Assembly (NCBI GenBank): GCA_025964065.1
Contig: JAOPZO010000092.1
Coordinates: forward strand, 1-8,912
DNA from: Solirubrobacterales bacterium
GTDB lineage: Bacteria > Actinomycetota > Thermoleophilia > Solirubrobacterales > Solirubrobacteraceae
Reading direction: 5' to 3'
Length of the DNA stretch: 8,912 bases
A model generated the notes under the pieces. That model was given only the letters and a program-made list of their open reading frames with translations. It was not told where the DNA came from and ran no database searches. Positions 1 through 5,116 of this stretch are shown here, one piece after another. The position numbers were made by a program, and so were the translations under genes. Position 1 is the stretch's first letter, and each line of letters opens with the position of its first letter.

Positions 1-1
1 C

Positions 2-1252
2 CCCGCCTGGCGGGCGGTCTCCCCCGGCGACCGGGCGGCGCTGCTGCGGCGCCTGGCCGACGTCGTCGACGCGCACGCGGAGGAGCTCGCCGTGCTCGAG
101 GCGCGCGACGCGGGGCACGCGATCAGCGATGCGCGCGGCGAGGTCGGCATGGTCGCCGAGGTCTTCCGCTACTACGCCGGAGCGCCCGAGCGGCTGCTCG
201 GCGACACGATCCCGGTGGCCGGCGGCCTCGGCTTCACGGTCCGCGAGCCGCTCGGCGTCGTGGGCCTCATCACGCCCTGGAACTTCCCGCTGCCGATCGC
301 GTCGTGGAAGCTCGGGCCGGCGCTCGCGGCCGGGAACACCGTGGTGCTCAAGCCGGCGGAGCTCGCGCCGCTCACCTCCCTGCGCCTCGAGGCGCTCGCG
401 CTCGAGGCGGGCTTCCCGGAGGGGGTCCTGAACGTCGTCTGCGGCACGGGCGCCGAGGCGGGCGCGGCGCTCGTCGCGCACCCGGACGTGGCGAAGGTCG
501 CCTTCACGGGCTCGACGTCGACGGGCCGCACGATCGCCCGCAGCGCCGCGGACACCCTGAAGCGCGTCACGCTCGAGCTCGGCGGCAAGAGCGCGAACGT
601 CGTCTTCGCCGACGCCGACCTCGAGCGCGCGGCCGCCGCCGCCCCGGGCGCCGTCTTCGCCAACGCGGGGCAGGACTGCTGCGCGCGCTCCCGCATCCTC
701 GTGGAGCGCTCCGCGCTCGAGCGCTTCCTCGAGCTGCTCGAGCCGGCCGTGAAGGCCTTCCGGGTCGGGGACCCGCTCCTCGACGCGACGCAGATGGGGC
801 CGCTGATCTCGGCGGCGCAGCACGAGAAGGTGAGCGGCTACGTCGCCGACGGGCCCGTGGCGTTCACCGGCAGCGCGCCCGCGGGCGGCGGCTTCTGGTT
901 CCCGCCGACCGTGCTCGCCCCCGTCTCGAACGACGACCGCGTCGCGCAGGAGGAGATCTTCGGGCCCGTGGTGTGCGTCGTGCCGTTCGAGGACGAGGCC
1001 GACGCCGTGCGCCTGGCGAACGCCACGCCGTACGGGCTGAGCGGCTCCATCTGGTCGCGCGACGGCGGGCGCGCGCTGCGGGTCGCGCGCGCGCTCGACG
1101 CGGGCGTCCTCTCGATCAACTCGAACTCCTCGGTGCGGGCGACCACGCCGTTCGGCGGCGTGAAGCAGTCGGGCTACGGGCGCGAGCTCGGCCCGGACGC
1201 GACCGACGCCTACACCGAGCTCAAGACCGTCTACTACGCAACGGAAGGCTGA
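2..1252 (+). CDS. NAD(P)+-dependent aldehyde dehydrogenase, 5'-truncated by window edge
   Basis: This enzyme oxidises an aldehyde to a carboxylic acid through a covalent thiohemiacetal on cysteine. The reading frame is open from base 2, so the GTG at 92 is internal: the 30 codons before it encode typical ALDH N-terminal sequence (RAALLRRLADVVDAHAEEL). About 416 residues are visible and a few dozen are missing. Counting from the codon at 92: cofactor-fold segment TPWNFPLPIA at 61-70, KPAE at 87-90 (the Glu after KPA usually favours NAD over NADP), FTGSTSTG at 138-145, LELGGK at 161-166 with general-base Glu162, and GQDCCARSR with nucleophile Cys196 (bases 677-679). EEIFGPVV and PFGGVKQSGYG follow in the C-terminal half. 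All catalytic residues are present, so it should be active. The SDR gene starts 4 nt downstream, indicating an operon. The substrate cannot be read from sequence; a family member acting on an amine- or gamma-glutamyl-derived aldehyde is possible. Confidence 0.96.
   Translation, partial: PAWRAVSPGDRAALLRRLADVVDAHAEELAVLEARDAGHAISDARGEVGMVAEVFRYYAGAPERLLGDTIPVAGGLGFTVREPLGVVGLITPWNFPLPIASWKLGPALAAGNTVVLKPAELAPLTSLRLEALALEAGFPEGVLNVVCGTGAEAGAALVAHPDVAKVAFTGSTSTGRTIARSAADTLKRVTLELGGKSANVVFADADLERAAAAAPGAVFANAGQDCCARSRILVERSALERFLELLEPAVKAFRVGDPLLDATQMGPLISAAQHEKVSGYVADGPVAFTGSAPAGGGFWFPPTVLAPVSNDDRVAQEEIFGPVVCVVPFEDEADAVRLANATPYGLSGSIWSRDGGRALRVARALDAGVLSINSNSSVRATTPFGGVKQSGYGRELGPDATDAYTELKTVYYATEG
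1243..1248 (+). promoter_or_regulatory. Shine-Dalgarno site for the SDR gene
   Basis: GGAAGG lies 8 nt before the ATG at 1257 and inside the last codons of the aldehyde dehydrogenase gene. It is the clearest Shine-Dalgarno sequence before a start codon in this window. It supports the ATG at 1257 and translation from a shared ALDH-SDR mRNA. Confidence 0.7.
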
Positions 1253-1256
1253 ACGC

Positions 1257-2009
1257 ATGGGTCGTCTCGACGGGAAGGTCGCGGTCATCACGGGCGCGGC
1301 CGGGGGGATCGGCGCCGCCACGGCCGAGCTCTTCATGGCCGAGGGCGCGAGCGTCGTCGGCGCGGACCTCTCGGACGACGGTGTCGGCACGCTGTCGCTC
1401 GCGGTCGACGTGACCGACGAGGAGGCGGTGCGCGGCATGTACGCGCGCGTGGTCGAGGAGTTCGGCCGCATCGACGTGCTCTTCAACAACGCGGGCATCT
1501 CCCCCGACGACGACACCTCGGTGCTCGACACGACCTTCGAGGCGTACCAGCGGGTGCAGGACGTGAACCTGAAGTCCGTCTTCTTCTGCTGCAAGCACGG
1601 GATCCCCCACCTGCTCGCGAACGCGGGGCCCATCCGCGGCTCGGTCATCAACACGGCGTCGTTCGTCGCGGTGATGGGGGCGGCGACCTCGCAGATCTCC
1701 TACACCGCCTCGAAGGGCGGCGTGCTCGCGCTGTCGCGGGAGCTCGGGGTGGAGTTCGCCCGCACGGGGGTCCGCGTGAACGCGCTGTGCCCCGGCCCGG
1801 TCGACACGCCGCTGCTGCAGGAGCTCTTCGCGAAGGACCCGGCGAAGGCGGCGCGGCGCATGGTCCACGTGCCCGTCGGGCGCTTCGCGGCCCCGGAGGA
1901 GATCGCCCGGCCCGTGCTGTTCCTCGCCTCGGACGACTCGACCTACGTCAACGCCACGACGTTCCTGGTCGACGGCGGGCTCAGCGGGGCGTACGTGACG
2001 CCGGAGTGA
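1257..2009 (+). CDS. Short-chain dehydrogenase/reductase (classical SDR), NAD-type
   Basis: A 250-residue classical SDR, the usual length for the family, acting as an NAD(P)-dependent alcohol/ketone oxidoreductase. Seen directly: Rossmann glycine motif TGAAGGIG at 12-19, Asp37 at the end of the second beta strand (ADLSD; an acidic residue there usually means NAD(H) preference), DV at 51-52, NNAG at 77-80, Asn104 in VNLK, Ser135 in NTAS, and the Y149xxxK153 pair in YTASK. The C-terminal ASDDSTYVNATTFLVDGG is the standard family ending. The start is fixed by GGAAGG 8 nt upstream, and only 4 nt separate it from the ALDH stop codon, so the two are co-transcribed. Automated annotation often calls such proteins 3-oxoacyl-ACP reductase (FabG-like), but the ALDH partner favours a catabolic role. 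The substrate is unknown. No catalytic residue is missing. Confidence 0.95.
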   Translation: MGRLDGKVAVITGAAGGIGAATAELFMAEGASVVGADLSDDGVGTLSLAVDVTDEEAVRGMYARVVEEFGRIDVLFNNAGISPDDDTSVLDTTFEAYQRVQDVNLKSVFFCCKHGIPHLLANAGPIRGSVINTASFVAVMGAATSQISYTASKGGVLALSRELGVEFARTGVRVNALCPGPVDTPLLQELFAKDPAKAARRMVHVPVGRFAAPEEIARPVLFLASDDSTYVNATTFLVDGGLSGAYVTPE

Positions 2010-2022
2010 CAGGCTGCCGGGC

Positions 2023-2226
2023 ATGAGCACCGAGCAGCACCCATGCCCCAACTGCGGCGAAGCCGTCCCGATCTCCGGCCTCCCCGTCCACGCCAAGGCG
2101 GCCGGGGAGCCCGGACTCGAGCAGGCGACGTGCCCCACGTGCGGCGAGCGCCTGCAGCGCGACGCCCTCGTGCGCGGCGCGGGCTGGGCGCTCGCGCCGG
2201 AGGACGAGGAGCCCGGCGCCGCCTGA
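2023..2226 (+). CDS. Small two-CxxC (zinc-ribbon-like) protein, function unknown
   Basis: A 67-residue protein with CPNC at 8-11 and CPTC at 37-40, each followed by Gly-Glu (CGE). This symmetrical pair of knuckles would bind one zinc ion in a zinc-ribbon fold. The 25 residues between the pairs carry HAKAAGEPGLEQAT, and the tail (residues 57-67) is acidic and probably disordered. There is no signal peptide or membrane segment. The ATG lies 13 nt after the SDR stop with no good Shine-Dalgarno sequence; CAGGCT at 2010-2015 is one mismatch from the TANNNT box seen at other starts. Codons end mostly in G or C, like the neighbours, and the cysteines are arranged meaningfully, so I take it as real. 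It ends 5 nt from the convergent hydrolase stop. I do not recognise a named family; a nucleic-acid- or protein-binding role is only a guess. Confidence 0.75.
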   Translation: MSTEQHPCPNCGEAVPISGLPVHAKAAGEPGLEQATCPTCGERLQRDALVRGAGWALAPEDEEPGAA

Positions 2227-2239
2227 GCGGCTCAGGCGG
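2219..2239. terminator. Perfect hairpin shared by two convergent genes, putative bidirectional terminator
   Basis: CCGCCTGAG (2219-2227), loop CGG (2228-2230) and CTCAGGCGG (2231-2239) form a perfect 9-bp stem with a 3-nt loop. The left arm contains the TGA stop of the small zinc-ribbon gene (2224-2226). The right arm contains the stop of the minus-strand serine hydrolase (TCA at 2232-2234 on the plus strand). Being symmetrical, it would form in both transcripts. There is no U-tract on either side, so it is not a textbook intrinsic terminator; U-tract-poor hairpins are commonly proposed as terminators in high-GC actinobacteria. Confidence 0.6.
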
Positions 2240-3419
2240 GCGTCGCCACGCCCGCGTACAGCGACTGCTCGACGGCGAGCAGCGTCCCGACGACGCCGTG
2301 GTCGAAGAACGGCAGGACCTGGGTGAGCAGCGCGGCGCTCATGCCACTCTTCCGGTCGACCCAGAAGTAGCAGTTGAAGAGGCCGGCCCAGTCGCCGCTG
2401 CCCGCGTCGCGCATCCCGGGGATCCGCTCGTGGCGAAGGTGGAGGCCGAGGCCCCAGCCCTGCGCGACCGGGAGCGACGGCACGTCGTTCGTGAGCTCGG
2501 GAACGGCGGACTGGATGAGCTCGGGCTGCTCGATGCCCTCGATGTGGTCCGTGAACATGAGCTCCACGCTCTCCTCGCGCAGGATCCGCGCGCCGTCGAG
2601 CTCGCCGCCGCGCAGCAACGCACGCAGGAAGCGGCCGTGGTCGCGCGCGGTGGAGTAGGCGCCGCTGCCGCCCCCGAGGAACTCCGGGTCGCGCGGGAGG
2701 TCGAGCGGAGTCGGGTCGAGGCCGCCCTCGGCGGTGCGGCTGTGGATCGCCATCATGCGGCCGAGCTGCTCCTCGGAGGGGCGGAACGTCGCGTCCACCA
2801 TCCCGAGCGGCTCGAACAGCCCTTCCCGGAGCGCCTCGTCGAGCGGCCTGCCCGTGACGGACTCGACGACGAGCCCGAGCCAGTCCGTGCTGATGCCGTA
2901 CTCGAAGCAGGTGCCCGGGTCGTGGACGAGCGGCGTGGCGAGGCCGGCCCGCAGGCCCGTGAGGACCGAGGGGGTCCCCGTGAGCTCGTGCCAGCGGTGC
3001 AGGTCGTGGTTCGTGAAGAAGTATCCGAGCCCCGAGGTGTGGGTCATGAGGTCCTGGATCGTCGGCGGGCGGCTCGGGGCGCGCAGGCGCGGGGTGTCGC
3101 CGTCCCAGCCGTCGAGGACCTGCAGCTCCCCGAACGCCGGGAGCACGTCCCGCACCGGGGTGTCGAGCGCGATCCGGCCCTGCTCGACGAGCTGGAGCGC
3201 CGCGACCGTGACCATCGCCTTCGTCATCGACGCGAGCCGGAAGACGGTGTCGGGCCCGACGGCCCCCGCTCCGGGCTCGTCTGCACGGAGGTGCCCGGCG
3301 GCCCCCTCGTACACGACGCCGTCGCGGTCGGAGACCACGAGCGCGATGCCCGGCACGACGCCGGCCTCCACCGCGTCGGAGAGCTGGGCGTCCAGGATCG
3401 CTGCGTCAAGGTGGCTCAC
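2232..3419 (-). CDS. Serine hydrolase of the class C beta-lactamase / EstB-esterase family
   Basis: A 395-residue protein of the beta-lactamase-like serine hydrolase family (Pfam Beta-lactamase type), which includes esterases such as EstB, transesterases such as LovD, D-aminopeptidases and class C beta-lactamases. Seen: S64-M-T-K67 (nucleophile Ser64, base Lys67) in FRLASMTK, the family segment THTSGLGY at 126-133, Tyr174 in FEYGIS as the likely second-motif tyrosine, GGGSGAYSTARD at 249-260, and GSGDWAGLFNCYFW around 340-353, which resembles the Trp-containing third motif of the esterases rather than the KTG of true beta-lactamases. No signal peptide is visible, so it is probably cytoplasmic, which argues for an esterase over an antibiotic-resistance enzyme. 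The start is GTG (plus-strand CAC at 3417-3419), supported by a TAGGGT box 6 nt upstream. It lies 40 nt downstream of the threonine ammonia-lyase on the same strand, but probably has its own promoter. The substrate is unknown. Confidence 0.92.
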   Translation of the reverse strand: MSHLDAAILDAQLSDAVEAGVVPGIALVVSDRDGVVYEGAAGHLRADEPGAGAVGPDTVFRLASMTKAMVTVAALQLVEQGRIALDTPVRDVLPAFGELQVLDGWDGDTPRLRAPSRPPTIQDLMTHTSGLGYFFTNHDLHRWHELTGTPSVLTGLRAGLATPLVHDPGTCFEYGISTDWLGLVVESVTGRPLDEALREGLFEPLGMVDATFRPSEEQLGRMMAIHSRTAEGGLDPTPLDLPRDPEFLGGGSGAYSTARDHGRFLRALLRGGELDGARILREESVELMFTDHIEGIEQPELIQSAVPELTNDVPSLPVAQGWGLGLHLRHERIPGMRDAGSGDWAGLFNCYFWVDRKSGMSAALLTQVLPFFDHGVVGTLLAVEQSLYAGVATPA

Positions 3420-3425
3420 TCCACG

Positions 3426-3431
3426 ACCCTA
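3426..3431 (-). promoter_or_regulatory. Putative -10 box (TAGGGT) of the serine hydrolase gene, leaderless type
   Basis: On the minus strand TAGGGT is followed by 6 nt and then the GTG start codon at 3419. This fits TANNNT placed so that transcription begins at or next to the start codon. No convincing -35 element is seen. It supports the GTG start and separate transcription from the upstream ridA-ilvA unit. Confidence 0.5.
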
Positions 3432-3459
3432 CGGAGGGGCCGTCGCCGCGGTCAACCGC

Positions 3460-4689
3460 TCAGCGGACGACGGAGGCGGCGTAGCCCGCCTCGCCCACGG
3501 CCCGCGTCACGCGTGCCGCGTGCTCCCGCCCGCGGGTCTCGAGCACGAGCTGCACCGCGGTCTCCCGGACGTGCAGGTCGACCCCCTCGCGCACGTGCTC
3601 GACGTCCACGAGGTTCGCCCCCGTGCGGCCCAGGAGCGCCAAGAGCGCCGCGAGCGCGCCCGGGCGGTCGGGGACGCGCGTGAAGAGGACGAGCCGGCGG
3701 CCGGCCTCCGTCTCGTGGCGGCGCGCGACGACCGCGAGCAGCCCCGCGTCGACGTTCCCGCCGCTGAGCACGACGCACGTCGTGCCCTCCCGCGCCGCGG
3801 CCACCTGGCCGCCGATGAGCGCCGCGACCCCGACGGCGCCGCCGCCCTCGACGACGAGCTTGCCCCTGTCGAGCAGCATCGCCATCGCCGCCGCGGTCTC
3901 GTCCTCCCCCACCACGACGACCTCGTCGACCCACTCGCGCACGAGCGCGAGCGTGAGCTTGCCGGGGCGCTTCACCGCGATGCCGTCGGCGATGGTGAGC
4001 GCGGAGGGCACGAGGACCGGGTGGCCCGCCGCGAGCGACGGGGCGAAGGAGCTCGTGGTCGCGATCTGCACGCCGACGACCCGGACGTCCGGGCGGGCGC
4101 TCTTCACCGCGATCGCGATGCCGCTCACGAGCCCGCCGCCGCCCACGGGCACGACCACCGTCGCGAGCTCGGGCAGGTCCTCGAGCAGCTCGAGGCCCAG
4201 CGTGCCCTGCCCCGCGACGACGTCCGGGTCGTCGAACGGGTGGACGAAGGCGAGGCCGCTCGCCGCGGCGCGCTCGTGCGCGGCCACGAGGCACTCGTCG
4301 ACGGTGGCGCCGTGCAGGTGGACCGTCGCGCCCAGCGCCGCAGCGCCCTCGACCTTCGCGATCGGCGCCTCGAGCGGCATGAAGACCTCGCACGGCACCC
4401 CGCGCTCGCGGGCCGCGAACGCGAGCGCCTGGGCGTGGTTGCCCGCCGAGCCGCAGACGACGCCGTTCGCGCAGGCCGCGCCGAGCGCCCCGAGCTTGTT
4501 CAACGCGCCGCGGACCTTGAAGGCCCCGGTCCGCTGGAGGTTCTCCGCCTTGAACCAGACGTCCGCGCCCGTCAGCTCGGTGAGGGTCGCGGACGGGACG
4601 ACGGGCGTGTGCCGGACGACGTCCCGGACGACCTCGCGCGCCCGCAGGACGTCCGCGGCGGTCACCGTGACGGCCGGCGGTGCGCTCAC
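3460..4689 (-). CDS. ilvA: Threonine ammonia-lyase (threonine/serine dehydratase) with C-terminal ACT domain
   Basis: A PLP enzyme that deaminates L-threonine to 2-oxobutanoate (and usually serine to pyruvate) via an enamine intermediate; it feeds isoleucine synthesis or amino-acid breakdown. At 409 residues it matches the medium-length class: longer than catabolic TdcB (about 330, no ACT) and shorter than E. coli IlvA (about 514, two ACT-like modules). Seen: RTGAFKVRGA with PLP-lysine Lys58, SAGNHAQ at 81-87 (substrate loop), the glycine loop VGGGG at 182-186 (PLP phosphate), and LSGGN at 309-312 plus Asn. One ACT domain occupies roughly 330-409 (LVLFTRVPDRPGALAALLAL onwards), so amino-acid feedback control is likely, though the ligand is not known. 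The start is GTG at 4689, overlapping the ridA stop by 4 nt, with no Shine-Dalgarno sequence, so translation is probably coupled to ridA. The catabolic symbol tdcB is the alternative; the ACT domain favours ilvA. Confidence 0.95.
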   Translation of the reverse strand: MSAPPAVTVTAADVLRAREVVRDVVRHTPVVPSATLTELTGADVWFKAENLQRTGAFKVRGALNKLGALGAACANGVVCGSAGNHAQALAFAARERGVPCEVFMPLEAPIAKVEGAAALGATVHLHGATVDECLVAAHERAAASGLAFVHPFDDPDVVAGQGTLGLELLEDLPELATVVVPVGGGGLVSGIAIAVKSARPDVRVVGVQIATTSSFAPSLAAGHPVLVPSALTIADGIAVKRPGKLTLALVREWVDEVVVVGEDETAAAMAMLLDRGKLVVEGGGAVGVAALIGGQVAAAREGTTCVVLSGGNVDAGLLAVVARRHETEAGRRLVLFTRVPDRPGALAALLALLGRTGANLVDVEHVREGVDLHVRETAVQLVLETRGREHAARVTRAVGEAGYAASVVR

Positions 4690-5075
4690 GGCAGGGCGAC
4701 CATCGCGTCGATCTCGACCTGGGCGCCGAGCGGGAGGCTCGCGACGCCGATGAGGGTGCGGGCGGGCGGCGCGTCGGCGAAGAACGCCGCGTAGGCCTCG
4801 TTGACGTCCTTGAACGTCGCGATGTCGGTGACGTAGATCCCGCAGCGGACGGCGCGCTCGAGCGACGTGCCGCCCGCGGCACAGACGACGGCGAGGTTCT
4901 CGAGGCAGCGCGCGGTCTGCTCCTGCAGCGTCCCCTCGACGAGCGTGCCGGAAGCCGGGTCGAGCGGCACCTGGCCCGAGCAGAAGAGGAGGCCGCCGTG
5001 CGCGACGGCGTGGGAGTAGGGCCCGACGGCGGCGGGAGCCCCGTCGGCGGTGACGACCTGACGCTGTTCGGACAT
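4686..5075 (-). CDS. ridA: RidA family enamine/imine deaminase
   Basis: A 129-residue RidA/YjgF/YER057c protein, the normal size, which forms trimers with active sites between subunits. It hydrolyses 2-aminoacrylate and 2-aminocrotonate, the reactive enamines/imines released by threonine and serine dehydratases, before they inactivate PLP enzymes. Seen: GPYSHAV at 18-24 with Tyr20, FCSGQVPLDP at 31-40, LENLAVVCAAGGTS at 58-71, and PARTLIGVASLPLGAQVEID at 104-123, carrying Arg106 (equivalent to the substrate-carboxylate-binding Arg105 of E. coli RidA) and Glu121 (equivalent to Glu120). I choose the ATG at 5075 over an in-frame GTG at 5096 because it gives the family length, a normal N-terminus, and a TAGCCT box 7 nt upstream. 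Its stop overlaps the threonine ammonia-lyase start (GTGA on the minus strand), a direct functional pairing. Cytoplasmic; no signal peptide. Confidence 0.95.
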   Translation of the reverse strand: MSEQRQVVTADGAPAAVGPYSHAVAHGGLLFCSGQVPLDPASGTLVEGTLQEQTARCLENLAVVCAAGGTSLERAVRCGIYVTDIATFKDVNEAYAAFFADAPPARTLIGVASLPLGAQVEIDAMVALP

Positions 5076-5082
5076 GCCGGCG

Positions 5083-5088
5083 AGGCTA
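5083..5088 (-). promoter_or_regulatory. Putative -10 box (TAGCCT) of the ridA-ilvA operon, leaderless type
   Basis: The minus strand reads TAGCCT, 7 nt, then the ATG of ridA at 5075. This matches TANNNT placed for a transcript that begins at or beside the start codon. With a 17-bp spacer the -35 position falls at 5106-5111, overlapping the -10 box of the divergent gene; no TTGACA-like sequence is there. Confidence 0.5.
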
Positions 5089-5103
5089 CTCCCCACCCTC
5101 GGC

Positions 5104-5109
5104 TACCGT
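5104..5109 (+). promoter_or_regulatory. Putative -10 box (TACCGT) of the secreted hydrolase gene, leaderless type
   Basis: TACCGT is followed by 7 nt and the ATG at 5117. The spacing equals that of the divergent ridA box and supports ATG 5117 over the in-frame GTG at 5108, which lies within the box. GGCTAC occurs twice on the plus strand (5084-5089 and 5101-5106), 17 bp apart. No good -35 hexamer is visible. Confidence 0.5.
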
Positions 5110-5116
5110 GCGTCGC

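Noticed and set aside
1221..2138. A 305-codon minus-strand frame opposite the SDR gene
   Set aside because: It covers a classical SDR with all catalytic residues, and its own translation is His/Arg/Glu/Gly-rich shadow sequence.
2232..3419. Reading the serine hydrolase as an antibiotic-resistance beta-lactamase
   Set aside because: It has no signal peptide and no KTG motif; the third-motif region resembles esterases of the family, so a resistance role is not supported.
3448..3459. A short hairpin (GCGG, 4-nt loop, CCGC) just after the threonine ammonia-lyase stop codon as a terminator
   Set aside because: Only a 4-5 bp stem with no U-tract; stems this short are expected by chance in such GC-rich sequence.
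3452..4882. A 476-codon minus-strand frame overlapping threonine ammonia-lyase and ridA, and long plus-strand frames (2043-3683, 2734-4794, 3623-4753) over the same genes
   Set aside because: All are low-complexity Arg/Ala/Ser-rich translations without motifs, lying over genes with intact family signatures.
5076..5096. GTG at 5096 as the ridA start, adding seven residues
   Set aside because: The ATG at 5075 gives the normal family length and has a correctly spaced TAGCCT box; the extension would span that putative promoter box.
5108..5116. GTG at 5108 as the secreted-hydrolase start
   Set aside because: It lies within the putative TACCGT -10 box; ATG 5117 gives a good signal peptide and matches the spacing of the divergent promoter.
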